A program made the translations under genes and the position numbers. 42,391 bases of DNA from Opitutales bacterium (GTDB lineage Bacteria > Verrucomicrobiota > Verrucomicrobiia > Opitutales > Seribacteraceae), in NCBI GenBank assembly GCA_029254745.1, contig JAQWWZ010000028.1:1-42391 (forward strand). The letters run 5' to 3'. Shown piece after piece: positions 8,632 to 17,678 of this stretch. The number at the start of each line of letters is the position of its first letter. Position 1 is the stretch's first letter. The notes below the pieces were generated by a model. The model was not told the origin of the DNA and did no database searches. It was given only the letters and a program-made list of their open reading frames with translations.

Positions 8632-9150
8632 TTAGTTCATTTTTTGGTAAGCCAAACGTCGAGCAATTCGAGAACCAAGGTCCCGTGCAATATCCGCAAG
8701 GGCTTGACGATCTTTAGGTTGATCAAGAGAAGAAATGCGCATGACATGCCCTCGTGAAAAAAGAGTGAAAACTTGTAAGGGTTGTTTGTATTTCTTCCTG
8801 TAAATTTCAACTTTTGCCTGCACGCTCAGCTCAAAACCCGAGGCTAACAGCGAATCATTGGCATTATAAGCCTGTGCACTCTTTTGATAATCCTCGATAA
8901 TAATCTTAACACGAAAGTGGGCATTATCAGCTCCCATTACCAAGTCATGTACTCCAATACGAAGAATTTCATCCTTAACACTGCGGTTAAGAATTGGTCC
9001 GAATTGTCCGGCCAAAGAACGATTTTCAACACTTATAGATACTTTTTTACCTTCAGTTTCAAGGGGGTAACCTGCTTGATACCTGCAACTTGAAAGAAAA
9101 AGTATGCCTACAATATAAACCCAAGATAATCGGGAAGTCTTATTTTTCAT
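8632..9150 (-). CDS. LptE-like outer-membrane LPS-assembly lipoprotein
   Basis: A small lipoprotein (172 residues) with signal peptide ending FLSSC (C22 lipidated) followed by RYQAGYPLETEGKKVSISVENRS. The early (R/G)Y segment, the V-x-I-x-x-F/R-N beta strand and the later long-helix region are typical of LptE/RlpB proteins, which plug the LptD translocon that inserts LPS into the outer membrane. Sequence similarity in this family is low, so the call rests on size, layout and context. The ATG at 9150 overlaps the end of the upstream TPR gene by 11 bases, suggesting translational coupling. An in-frame TTG at 9153 is less likely. Confidence 0.72.
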   Translation of the reverse strand: MKNKTSRLSWVYIVGILFLSSCRYQAGYPLETEGKKVSISVENRSLAGQFGPILNRSVKDEILRIGVHDLVMGADNAHFRVKIIIEDYQKSAQAYNANDSLLASGFELSVQAKVEIYRKKYKQPLQVFTLFSRGHVMRISSLDQPKDRQALADIARDLGSRIARRLAYQKMN

Positions 9151-10246
9151 CAATCGCTCTTAATTCCGCCACCTTCTTCTCTGCGATCCGGGCAGCATCT
9201 GATTCAGGAGCGGAATTTATGGCTTCATTGTAAAACTGTAAGGCAGGACGATTTCCTAGCTCTCGCCATCTAACGAGAAAGTACTTCCCATATTTCTCAA
9301 TATATTGAGCAACCTCAAGTTTACTTTCAGCTAGAATTTGTCGCATTTGATTCCGTCCTAGTTCTGCAGAAGCAAACCGTTCTTTCGATACCAGGACTCG
9401 TGCCCTGTAAGATGAAACCGATTCATGGATACTTTGAGCAGGCGGTTTCGCGTATAAAATAAGATAGTCCTCATAGAAATTAAGTGCCTTTAGGGTTGAA
9501 CCTTGATCATATGCGGGCCCGGACACACGATCTTCGTAAACCTTAGCCAACATAAAATAGGCTTTCTCAGACATGTAATTTTCGGGGTACAAATTCACAA
9601 TTCTCTCAAGTGCGTCTACTGCTTCCTCCTCCTTGTCATCTTTAAGCGCAATTTCTGCAAGAGCCATTAACGCACGAGGTGCAAACCTAGGACCTCTAGC
9701 AAGGTTGGCAATTTCGTCTAATCGTATACGATCCTGGCTCCCCGAGCGGAAGCGAGGGAAAATACCCCATTTTCTTGGTAAATCATCTTTTGCCAACCTT
9801 TCTGCTAGGCGCATTAATGACTCAGCCACTCGTTCGAAATCGTAAGAAGTGTACGCCTTTGCGAGTAATTGAAGGTGCTCAAATCCCCTTTGCCAATCAC
9901 CTTTTTTTTCCCGTAAGATTGAAGCTTGATAGAGGGATTCTGCTCCAACGCTTATTTTCTCTCCTTTAATTGAAACCATGGCATCAGATCTTCTTTTGGC
10001 AAATTTCTCATAGAGCCCCAACGCTTTTCTAAGTGAACCCTCTTTCTGGAATTTTTGTGCCTGCAAAAACCAGCGTTTAGATTCTTTTTCAGAATAAAGG
10101 GTACGATCTTTAACGAAAAAACCCGTACCCGGAAAAGTATACTCTTTAACGCTAAGGCCTGGTCTTCTTGGTGACGGAGCACTTTGGAGAAAACTTGGAA
10201 ATGTGATTAAAAAAGAAAGTGATAGGAATAAAAAGGAAAATTTCAT
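9140..10246 (-). CDS. Exported TPR protein, BamD/YfiO-like
   Basis: Periplasmic or outer-membrane-associated protein with a Sec signal peptide (MKFSFLFLSLSFLITFPSF, cleavage probably near LQSA) and no lipobox cysteine. The rest is helical with several TPR-like units, for example APRALMALAEIALKDDKEEEAVDALERI and SEKAYFMLAKVYED. The layout resembles BamD, the TPR component of the outer-membrane protein assembly machine, but BamD is normally a lipoprotein. The frame extends to 10276 inside fabH, but the signal peptide starts at the ATG at 10246. It lies between fabH and the LptE-like gene, consistent with an envelope-biogenesis role. Confidence 0.7.
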   Translation of the reverse strand: MKFSFLFLSLSFLITFPSFLQSAPSPRRPGLSVKEYTFPGTGFFVKDRTLYSEKESKRWFLQAQKFQKEGSLRKALGLYEKFAKRRSDAMVSIKGEKISVGAESLYQASILREKKGDWQRGFEHLQLLAKAYTSYDFERVAESLMRLAERLAKDDLPRKWGIFPRFRSGSQDRIRLDEIANLARGPRFAPRALMALAEIALKDDKEEEAVDALERIVNLYPENYMSEKAYFMLAKVYEDRVSGPAYDQGSTLKALNFYEDYLILYAKPPAQSIHESVSSYRARVLVSKERFASAELGRNQMRQILAESKLEVAQYIEKYGKYFLVRWRELGNRPALQFYNEAINSAPESDAARIAEKKVAELRAIDEK

Positions 10247-10262
10247 TGAAAATTTGTGACTA

Positions 10263-11252
10263 TTAGAAACGAACAAGGGTTGCAGACCAAGTCAAGCCTG
10301 CACCGAAAGCAACCATCAAACCTAATTGACCAGGTTTGAAGATTCCTAATCTAGTTGCTTCGTCTAAAGCAAGGGGAATAGAAGCAGCAGAGGTATTGCC
10401 ATGCCTTTCAAGGTTACAGAAGAATTTATCGATGGGTAACTCGAGTCGATTGGCTAAACTCTCAACAATCCGTACATTTGCCTGATGAGGAATCACATGA
10501 TCAACATCATTGGGATCAATATCATGAGCAGCTAATAATTGCCTCGAGGCCATTTCCATAACACGAACAGCAGATTTGAAAATTTCACGACCATTCATGC
10601 GTAAAAAATGCTCACGGTTCTCAATAGAATTCATACTTGCCGGTGTTTTAGATCCACCAGCTGGTTGGTATAGCAAGGATGGATTAGCCCCATCAGCACC
10701 AGATTGAAAACCCAAAAGTTGAGGTCCCTGCCCTTTACGGCCTAATACAACTGCCCCGGCACCATCTCCGAAAAGCACACAAGTGGTCCGATCACTCCAA
10801 TCCATTATACTAGACATCTTTTCAGCCCCCACCACAAGTGCATGCCTATATCGTCCAGACGCAAGCAACGCGTCCGCCACATCTAGAGCGTATAAAAAAC
10901 CAGAGCATGCTGCTTCCAAATCAAAAGATGCAACTTTCCCTAAGCCTAATTTATGCTGTAATTGGCAAGCGGTTGAAGGGAATGCCATGTCTGGAGTGAT
11001 GGTGGCAACTACTACTAAATCAATTAAATCAGAATCTATACCTGCATTGGAGATTGCATTCCGAGCGGCACCGAGGGCTAAATCACTGGTAGATTCTTCA
11101 TCCCCCGCAAAATGTCTTTGCCGAATCCCTGTTCTTGATTGAATCCATTCATCCGAAGTGTCTACTTTTTTACTGAGTTCCTGATTATCGATAACCTTTG
11201 AAGGAACAAAAGACCCCACACCTAAGATAACACTATATTCACTAGTACTCAT
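10263..11252 (-). CDS. fabH: Beta-ketoacyl-ACP synthase III
   Basis: Starts fatty-acid synthesis by condensing acetyl-CoA with malonyl-ACP. The 329 residues show the full catalytic triad: C116 in EAACSGF, H256 in VIPHQANVRI and N286 in GNTSAASIP. DTSDEWIQSRTGIRQR near the N-terminus is the usual FabH signature. It starts immediately after the plsX stop codon (one base apart on the minus strand), the classic plsX-fabH arrangement, and lies in the operon that begins with rpmF. No Shine-Dalgarno sequence is visible before the ATG. Confidence 0.97.
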   Translation of the reverse strand: MSTSEYSVILGVGSFVPSKVIDNQELSKKVDTSDEWIQSRTGIRQRHFAGDEESTSDLALGAARNAISNAGIDSDLIDLVVVATITPDMAFPSTACQLQHKLGLGKVASFDLEAACSGFLYALDVADALLASGRYRHALVVGAEKMSSIMDWSDRTTCVLFGDGAGAVVLGRKGQGPQLLGFQSGADGANPSLLYQPAGGSKTPASMNSIENREHFLRMNGREIFKSAVRVMEMASRQLLAAHDIDPNDVDHVIPHQANVRIVESLANRLELPIDKFFCNLERHGNTSAASIPLALDEATRLGIFKPGQLGLMVAFGAGLTWSATLVRF

Positions 11253-12332
11253 CTAAGAATTTGTAGATCGAGTTTTTAAAGGATTTTGAGGGCGGATAAT
11301 TTCATTGCTTTCTCTAATGTCATCGAGAACTTGGGAAAGCATATCGTGTTGCACAAGATCAAGCCCAATTTTTATCGCTCCACAAATATGATTCTGATTC
11401 GATGAACCGTGGGCTTTTATAACATTTTTAGTGAGTCCAAGCAAAGGTGCCCCACCAAATTGTTCCGGATTGATACGTTGCTTGAGACTTCGAAATGCAC
11501 CTTTGGATAGGAGAGCTCCTGTTTTCCGAAGAGCATTCCGTCTTAATTCTTCGTCCAAGAAGCTGCTTATTAACTTACTCAGGGATTCGCATGCCTTGAG
11601 AACTATGTTACCAACAAAACCATCACAGACAACGACATCCACAACATTTTCAAAAATTTGAAAACCCTCAATAAGGCCTGCATAATTAATTATACTTCCA
11701 TCAATGTCTTTCAGCATTGCATGAGTTTCATGGATAACCTCATTACCCTTTCCTTCTTCAGTGCCTATGGTGAGGAGTCCAACTTTGGGACGTACCAAGC
11801 CAAGAGCAACACGTGCATAATTTGAACCTAACACCGCATTTTGCACAATGTGATAAGGCTTTGCATGGGGGTTAGCCCCCGCGTCCAATAAGGTGAAATA
11901 CCGCTCACGCCCAGGCCAAATTGTACAAAGTGCGGGTCTCTCAACTCCCTCCAATGTCCGTAACCGAATTGCGCTACCAGCCATCAAGCAACCAGTATTT
12001 CCACAACTCAGAAGTGCATCAGCCTCTCCTTCTTTGAGGGCATTAAGGGCGAGTGACATGGAAGAATTCTTCTTACCTTTGATTCCCGCAATAGGTTTTT
12101 CCTCCATACCTACAACCTCAGGGGCATGCCTAACACTGACCTGAGGTGTAGAGAGAATTGGTTCTTTATCAATTATATCGCCAAGTACATCTTCCTGCCC
12201 AAAAAGCATAAAATTTGTGTTTCTTGGTGAGATATCGACAGCTTTCGCGACACCAGCAAGTACTTCTTTAGGACCCTGATCACCACCCATTGCATCAATG
12301 GCAAGGGTTATCCGAGCCTCGGTCTTATTCAT
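11253..12332 (-). CDS. plsX: Phosphate acyltransferase PlsX
   Basis: Makes acyl-phosphate from acyl-ACP for the first step of phospholipid synthesis at the cytoplasmic face of the membrane. The 359-residue product begins ITLAIDAMGGDQGPKEVLAG, the family signature, and keeps ALLSCGNTGCLMAGSAIRL, LTIGTEEGKGNE and VCDGFVGNIVLKACE. It follows rpmF by 20 bases and abuts fabH. A GAGG about eight bases before the ATG is one of the few plausible Shine-Dalgarno sequences in the window. Confidence 0.97.
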   Translation of the reverse strand: MNKTEARITLAIDAMGGDQGPKEVLAGVAKAVDISPRNTNFMLFGQEDVLGDIIDKEPILSTPQVSVRHAPEVVGMEEKPIAGIKGKKNSSMSLALNALKEGEADALLSCGNTGCLMAGSAIRLRTLEGVERPALCTIWPGRERYFTLLDAGANPHAKPYHIVQNAVLGSNYARVALGLVRPKVGLLTIGTEEGKGNEVIHETHAMLKDIDGSIINYAGLIEGFQIFENVVDVVVCDGFVGNIVLKACESLSKLISSFLDEELRRNALRKTGALLSKGAFRSLKQRINPEQFGGAPLLGLTKNVIKAHGSSNQNHICGAIKIGLDLVQHDMLSQVLDDIRESNEIIRPQNPLKTRSTNS

Positions 12333-12352
12333 GCCGAAGCCTCAAGCGCAAA

Positions 12353-12529
12353 TTAAACCTCTAGGTCAAGCACTTGCTTACCGCGATACTGCCCAGTTTC
12401 CGGGTTCACGCGATGCGGACGGGACATAGACCCGTCAGCCTCCTTAGATAAGAGAGGTGCTTTGAATCGATTAGCTCCGCGTCTTTTACGACTGCGTTGC
12501 TTGGAGTTTTTTCTTTTTGGCTGTCCCAT
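12353..12529 (-). CDS. rpmF: 50S ribosomal protein L32
   Basis: Small basic ribosomal protein of 58 residues beginning MGQPKRKNSKQRSRKRRGAN and containing SRPHRVNPETGQYRGKQVL. This matches L32 (usually about 57-60 residues, starting MAVPKRK or similar, with the HxxxxETGxYxG motif near the C-terminus). The zinc cysteines of some L32 proteins are absent, so this is the zinc-independent form. It is the first gene of the rpmF-plsX-fabH operon, a widely conserved linkage. The start codon has no Shine-Dalgarno sequence. Confidence 0.95.
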   Translation of the reverse strand: MGQPKRKNSKQRSRKRRGANRFKAPLLSKEADGSMSRPHRVNPETGQYRGKQVLDLEV

Positions 12530-12589
12530 AGCAAGTGACTAATAAATCATTTGTTCCACGGATGGTCAAGCCAAGTTAATCAAACAGCC

Positions 12590-13549
12590 TCAACAGAAGT
12601 AAAAGTAGAAAATTATGAATGAAAGTATGATACGATACCATACAAATAATCCAAGGCCCCTCCGGGTTAAATATCCAACTAACCAATAAACCGAAAGTCC
12701 AGCAGACATGCCTGCAACGAGGCACCCCCAAAAAACTGGGCCAAGTTCCAAGTTATCTCTCATAACTTCCCATTTGGTAAGTCCCTTGTAAGCGGCTGCT
12801 GCGGTCAAAGTAATTAGCCCAAGTAAAAAACTAAATTCTGCGGCTTTTGCTCTTTCTAGTCCGACCAAATATCCGCCCACAATCGTCATCATTGAGCGAC
12901 TTGTGCCCGGCCACATGGCAACACACTGCATCAACCCAATAAAAATAGAATTCAGAGATGTTAAATCATCTAAAGTTTTTTCATCGGATGAAGATAATTC
13001 CGTGCTTTGTCGCTTTTTGCGAACTTCTGCCCATAACATCAACAGACCTCCAGCCAGAAGGGCGATGGCAATGGGTAATAGACCAAACAGAGCACTTTCA
13101 ATGATGTCGTCGAGAAAAGGCCCAATCATGGCGGCAGGTAAAAAAGCCAAAAATAGATTCATACCCAGCCTTCTGCCTCGAGGATCTAGGCCTAAAATAC
13201 CCAAACCAATCGACCAAATTTCTTTTCTATAAAGTAAAGCAACGGCCAAAATGGCTCCAGCTTGTATAACAATAAGATATGCGTTGATGGCTACTCCGTG
13301 CTCTTTAGTTTTCGGTTTTTCGGATAGAAACTCTGAAACTAAAATTAAATGACCTGTTGAGGAAATGGGCAGAAATTCAGTAATACCCTCCACCAGACCA
13401 AAAATGGTTGCATCCCGATAACTCATTCCAGAAGGCTGTGTTTGGTTGCTTTCCAGAATCAATTCCGCACTCGGCCCCTGGCCAACACAATGCATCACAG
13501 AAAGAAGAGTTGTTAAAAGAAAAAATAAAAATGATTGTCGAACGATCAC
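12590..13549 (-). CDS. uppP: Undecaprenyl-diphosphatase UppP/BacA
   Basis: Integral membrane phosphatase that recycles the lipid carrier of peptidoglycan and LPS synthesis. GLVEGITEFLPISSTGHLIL and WPGTSRSMMTIVGGYLVGLER are the two catalytic motifs of the BacA family. The typical protein would start at the ATG at 13426 (278 residues). The frame continues upstream to a GTG at 13549, and the added 41 residues look like a signal peptide (FLFFLLTTLLSVMHC) plus a short Gln/Ser-rich linker. Either start is possible, and I give the longer frame because the extension looks non-random. It is divergent from trpD and just upstream of rpmF. Confidence 0.93.
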   Translation of the reverse strand: MIVRQSFLFFLLTTLLSVMHCVGQGPSAELILESNQTQPSGMSYRDATIFGLVEGITEFLPISSTGHLILVSEFLSEKPKTKEHGVAINAYLIVIQAGAILAVALLYRKEIWSIGLGILGLDPRGRRLGMNLFLAFLPAAMIGPFLDDIIESALFGLLPIAIALLAGGLLMLWAEVRKKRQSTELSSSDEKTLDDLTSLNSIFIGLMQCVAMWPGTSRSMMTIVGGYLVGLERAKAAEFSFLLGLITLTAAAAYKGLTKWEVMRDNLELGPVFWGCLVAGMSAGLSVYWLVGYLTRRGLGLFVWYRIILSFIIFYFYFC

Positions 13550-13625
13550 GATAGTGTTCTACAAGGTGAGAAGCACCCAAAGTGCAACAAATAAAATCCA
13601 CCTTTAGTAAAACTTAAACAATTTG

Positions 13626-14690
13626 ATGAACAGTTCTCCCCTACCTGAGCTGACCTTGAGTGTAACGCAAGGCCACGAACTTACCTACGAACAAATTTCC
13701 CAATCCATTGATTCTTTAATCGGTCCAGAAACTATAGAATCTGAAAAGCTGTTGTTCCTGAAAGCTATGAGTGAAAAAGGGGAAACCGCATCTGAATTTT
13801 CTCACTATGTCAATGGTTTCAGAAACCGTTCCATTGACCCTGGGTTAGAGGCATTCTCTCCACACGCCATCGATCTTTGCGGTACTGGAGGCGATAAGGC
13901 TGGTAGTTTCAATGTATCTACTTTTGTTTCTTTTCTTGTAGCCTCGGGCGGCGTAGATGTAATTAAACACGGCAACCGCTCTATAAGCTCCAAATGTGGG
14001 AGTGCTGACTTAATTGAAGCCATTGGCATTCCCCTTGCTCCTTCCAAGCACATTCTTGTTGAAGGATTAAAGGCATTGAATTTTAGTTTCCTTTTCGCCC
14101 CCCAATACCACCCAGCTTTCAAACACATAGCCCCCATTCGCAAAAAACTAGCGGAGCAAGGTATACTCACTTTTTTTAATGTCATGGGGCCCATGATTAA
14201 TCCCGCAAGGCCAGCCCATCAATTAGTCGGAACTTATAATCCTGCTTATTTAGAACGGATGATGCAAGCCTTGGAAAACAATGGGCTTAATTCTGCATTA
14301 GTCGCACATTGTGTAATTGAGAGGGATGAAGTAAAAGGGGTAGATGAACTAACGGCTTGCGGGGAAAATTTAGTCACTGGCTTTGGCAAAATCAAGACCG
14401 ATGGCGTTGAATCTTGGAGTGCTGAAAAATGGGGACAAAATAACGCTTGTCTTAGTGAACTCGCGGGTGGAGATCTTGATCAAAACCTGAAAATCATGGA
14501 AAATATCTTAGGTCGAAACTGTTCTGCGGGTTTACTTTCAACCATTCTTATCAATGCATCAACAGCGTTTAAACTATGCGGTAAAGTAGGATCCCTAGGC
14601 GAAGGGATTGAACTAGCCGAATCCCTTATTGTTGATGGGAAGACAAAAAAATGGATTGAAAAAACTTACTCCTTTTTCCAACAGTCATGA
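13626..14690 (+). CDS. trpD: Anthranilate phosphoribosyltransferase
   Basis: Second committed step of tryptophan synthesis, adding phosphoribosyl to anthranilate. The PRPP-binding CGTGGDKAGSFNVST, the KHGNRSISSKCGSADLIEAIG segment and NVMGPMINPARPAHQLVG are all intact. The product is 354 residues, normal for the family. Translation probably begins at the ATG at 13626; an in-frame TTG lies immediately before it. The stop overlaps the glmM start (ATGA), so the two are translationally coupled. No other trp gene is nearby, so trpD is separated from the rest of the pathway. Confidence 0.96.
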   Translation: MNSSPLPELTLSVTQGHELTYEQISQSIDSLIGPETIESEKLLFLKAMSEKGETASEFSHYVNGFRNRSIDPGLEAFSPHAIDLCGTGGDKAGSFNVSTFVSFLVASGGVDVIKHGNRSISSKCGSADLIEAIGIPLAPSKHILVEGLKALNFSFLFAPQYHPAFKHIAPIRKKLAEQGILTFFNVMGPMINPARPAHQLVGTYNPAYLERMMQALENNGLNSALVAHCVIERDEVKGVDELTACGENLVTGFGKIKTDGVESWSAEKWGQNNACLSELAGGDLDQNLKIMENILGRNCSAGLLSTILINASTAFKLCGKVGSLGEGIELAESLIVDGKTKKWIEKTYSFFQQS

Positions 14691-16012
14691 ACATAAAACT
14701 ATTTGGTACAGATGGCATTCGTGGCCCTTATGGGAGCGAGGGTATGAATGATCACATTGCCTACCGATTAGGCCTCGCAATAGGACAGCACCTCAAGAAT
14801 CAAAATAACACAACCGGTTCAGTAATTCTTGGAAGAGACCCTCGGATTTCTGGTGAAAACTTGCAGCGTGCATGCTCAGCCGGCATTCAAAATGCAGGAT
14901 TCCAGGCATTGGATGCAGGTACTCTGCCTACCCCGGCCCTTGCATTTGGTACCGCACACCTGAAGGCAAAGATGGGAGTTATGATCACTGCATCTCACAA
15001 CCCAGCCTCAGACAACGGACTAAAATTATTTTCCGCAAAAGGTGGTAAGTTATCTATTCCTGAAGAAAATGAAATGGAAAGCCTGATCCTGGCAACAGAA
15101 CCAGATGATATATATTACGAAAAAGGAAAAGAGATCGAGGTATGCCATGAGTATGTAAAAAATATTTGTAAATTTTTCCCTAAAAACTTTTTGGCAGGCA
15201 AGCAAGTCCTGATCGATACGGCAAACGGGGCTACCTGTAGCACATCCCCCGAAGTTTTTTCCCGCTTAGGAGCAGATGTTATTTGCCTCCATAGCGGAGA
15301 AGGCATCATCAATCAAAAATCAGGTTCGGAACACCCCGAAGATTTGATTGCACGAATTACGCACACTCGAGCATGCTTAGGTGTTGCCCATGATGGGGAC
15401 GGAGACAGAGCTGTGTTCATTGATCCCTCTGGTAAACTTATTAATGGAGATCAAATCCTTGGATTATTAGCCAAATATGCCCATCAGCATCATCGCCTAA
15501 GAGAAAAAGGCTTTGTAGCAACCGTTCATAGTAATTCGGGACTAGACGCTTCCCTTGCCTCTATTGGAGTTGAGCTTCACCGCGCAGATGTTGGAGACCG
15601 CAATGTTTCAGATCTCATGAGAGAGGTAGGGTGTAACTGGGGCGGAGAGTCATCAGGGCACGTTGTGGCACATGACTATCTGCCGACTGGAGACGGATTA
15701 TTTACCGCTCTATCCATTGCCTGTGCTTTAATCGAGTCAAATAAAACTCTCACTGAAATTACAAAATGGGTAGAGCTTTGGCCCTCCAAGTCATCCTCAT
15801 TTGGTGTTGATAAAAAAATTCCATTAGATGATTGCCCCGAAATCCAAGAATGTCTTTCCCAGTCGATAGAAAGCCTTGGCGATCAAGGACGAATTTTACT
15901 GCGATACTCCGGCACTGAACCTCGCCTGAGATTATTGGTTGAAGCGAAAGATGAAAAGCTTGTAAAAGACATATTTTCAAAGATGCAAGGTACGATCGAA
16001 AAAACATTGTAA
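14687..16012 (+). CDS. glmM: Phosphoglucosamine mutase
   Basis: Converts glucosamine-6-phosphate to glucosamine-1-phosphate for UDP-GlcNAc synthesis. The 441 residues carry the start motif FGTDGIRGPYG, the phosphoserine loop TASHNPASDNG (S103), the metal loop DGDGD at 236-240, GGESSGH for sugar binding and the C-terminal phosphate loop RYSGTEPRLR. TASHNP and the length favour GlmM over other phosphohexomutases. It overlaps trpD by four bases and is followed by a TPR gene 34 bases or more downstream. Confidence 0.94.
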   Translation: MNIKLFGTDGIRGPYGSEGMNDHIAYRLGLAIGQHLKNQNNTTGSVILGRDPRISGENLQRACSAGIQNAGFQALDAGTLPTPALAFGTAHLKAKMGVMITASHNPASDNGLKLFSAKGGKLSIPEENEMESLILATEPDDIYYEKGKEIEVCHEYVKNICKFFPKNFLAGKQVLIDTANGATCSTSPEVFSRLGADVICLHSGEGIINQKSGSEHPEDLIARITHTRACLGVAHDGDGDRAVFIDPSGKLINGDQILGLLAKYAHQHHRLREKGFVATVHSNSGLDASLASIGVELHRADVGDRNVSDLMREVGCNWGGESSGHVVAHDYLPTGDGLFTALSIACALIESNKTLTEITKWVELWPSKSSSFGVDKKIPLDDCPEIQECLSQSIESLGDQGRILLRYSGTEPRLRLLVEAKDEKLVKDIFSKMQGTIEKTL

Positions 16013-16046
16013 TTTTCATAATTGTGTTCAGATAGGTTAGGAGTGA

Positions 16047-17477
16047 GTGATTAGTTCCTCATCACACCCCATGATTCAAGAAGTTAATATTGCCCAGCTT
16101 GATCCCCGACTGATCAAACAATTAGAAGCCGCCGATAAAGCCGCATTCACTGATATTGCGTACACTACTGAGATTTATTCTTCTATCCTAAAGCAGAGCC
16201 CTGGCTGCTTAGAACTCAGGAAAAAGCTACGGAAACTCCAGTTCAAGCAGGAAGCTAATTCAGGCAAAAGCCTCTCGGGCCTTTTAGGTAAAGTGACCAT
16301 CGCACCATTTCTAAAGCGTGGGAAAGCGGATGAAAACCCGACTCTGACCCTGGAAAAAGCTGAAAGCCTTCTGATGAAGTCACCAAGCAATGTGGCAGCC
16401 CACCAAATGCTTGCTAGTGCTGCACAGGCTCTTGGCTTTCTAAAAACCACTGCGTTTGCTTACGAAACCATTAAGAAAATTCAGCCCAAAGACTTAGCAA
16501 ACTTGAAGAATCTGGCCAATATTTACATCGAGTCTGGCCAAACGGAAGAGGCCATTGATATAGGAAATTTGATTGTCCGCATAAATCCACGGGACGGAGA
16601 GGCTGAAGACATTATGAAGCGTGCTTCCGTTGCGGCCGCCATGCATCGAGGTAAATGGGAGGAGTCAGAAGACTTTCGTACCCAACTGAAAGACGAATCC
16701 GAGGCAAAGGCTCTTGAGCAAGCATCCAAAACCATGACAGATACCAAGGGACTTGAAGGCCTAATTCGTCAAGCCTATGATAAGGTTCAGCAAGAACCCA
16801 ATAATATCAACCACTATAAACAATTAAGCGACTTCTACCAACGATATGGTGATTTGGAAAATGCGATTGCTTGGATTCAGCAGGCACGAGCGCAGGAGGC
16901 AGGGACAGGGGATGTCTCCCTTGAGGAAAAAGAAAGATCTCTCACCCTAGAATATTTTGACAACTCCATTGAACAGTGGAAGAAAGCATGCTCCCAAGAC
17001 CCCAAAAATATGGAATGGGCTAAGTCCTTAGAAACAGCTCATGCAAATAAAAAACAATACCAATTTAATCAGCTAAAGTCATTAGTAGAAAGATATCCAA
17101 ACGACTACGGGTACAGGTATGAGATGGGCTTTTTCCTTTTTCAAGATGGAAAATTTGATGAATGCCTGCAACATTTTCAACTGGCACAAAGAAACGCAAA
17201 AGTACGGCTTGATGCGATATTATATCTTGGAAGGTCTTACAGTCGAAAAGGATTTCATGATATGGCAATCGAACAATTCTCGATCTTAAAAAGCGAAATT
17301 CAAGTCATGGATGAACGCAAGAAAGATGCAACTTATGAATTAGGTTGCTGCCATGAAGCGATGGGAAATAAAGACAAAGCTTTTGAAGAATTCAAGTCCG
17401 TCTACTCGGCTGACATATCTTTCCGTGATGTTGCCGACAAGATTAATACCTTCTACCAAAGCAAAACTGCGATGTAG
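16047..17477 (+). CDS. Cytoplasmic TPR-repeat protein, function unknown
   Basis: A 476-residue protein without signal peptide or membrane segment, built of helical TPR-like units (for example [95 protein letters not shown]). A positively charged segment lies at about residues 60-95. Translation may start at the GTG at 16047, next to TTAGGAG, or at the ATG at 16071. Position after glmM on the same strand suggests co-transcription. Probably a scaffold or interaction protein. Similar large TPR proteins are common in PVC bacteria, but no specific function can be read. Confidence 0.8.
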   Translation: MISSSSHPMIQEVNIAQLDPRLIKQLEAADKAAFTDIAYTTEIYSSILKQSPGCLELRKKLRKLQFKQEANSGKSLSGLLGKVTIAPFLKRGKADENPTLTLEKAESLLMKSPSNVAAHQMLASAAQALGFLKTTAFAYETIKKIQPKDLANLKNLANIYIESGQTEEAIDIGNLIVRINPRDGEAEDIMKRASVAAAMHRGKWEESEDFRTQLKDESEAKALEQASKTMTDTKGLEGLIRQAYDKVQQEPNNINHYKQLSDFYQRYGDLENAIAWIQQARAQEAGTGDVSLEEKERSLTLEYFDNSIEQWKKACSQDPKNMEWAKSLETAHANKKQYQFNQLKSLVERYPNDYGYRYEMGFFLFQDGKFDECLQHFQLAQRNAKVRLDAILYLGRSYSRKGFHDMAIEQFSILKSEIQVMDERKKDATYELGCCHEAMGNKDKAFEEFKSVYSADISFRDVADKINTFYQSKTAM

Positions 17478-17482
17478 TGATA

Positions 17483-17570
17483 TGGCGGAGAGGGAGGGAT
17501 TCGAACCCCCGGTACCTTGCGGCACACCCGATTTCGAGTCGGGCACATTCGACCACTCTGCCACCTCTCC
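17483..17570 (-). tRNA. tRNA-Ser (anticodon CGA)
   Basis: On the minus strand an 88-base tRNA folds with acceptor GGAGAGG/CCTCTCC, discriminator G and an encoded CCA. The anticodon stem CCCGA/TCGGG encloses a CTCGAAA loop, giving anticodon CGA (reads UCG). The long variable arm TGTGCCGCAAGGTACC and the T arm GGGGGTTCGAATCCC are typical of serine tRNA. It lies between the TPR gene and a plus-strand MORN lipoprotein gene. Confidence 0.97.
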
Positions 17571-17678
17571 ATAGGTCTGATTCTTGTCAAGCTGCTTGAT
17601 AGAGGCAACATTTTTAGAACAAATACAATATCAAATCATTAATTTCCGCGCTTGCTTGGAAACCGATTGTGATTTTGA

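Noticed and set aside
17483-17570. tRNA-Ser as an integration site
   Set aside because: No integrase, no duplicated tRNA 3' end nearby and no change in gene type.
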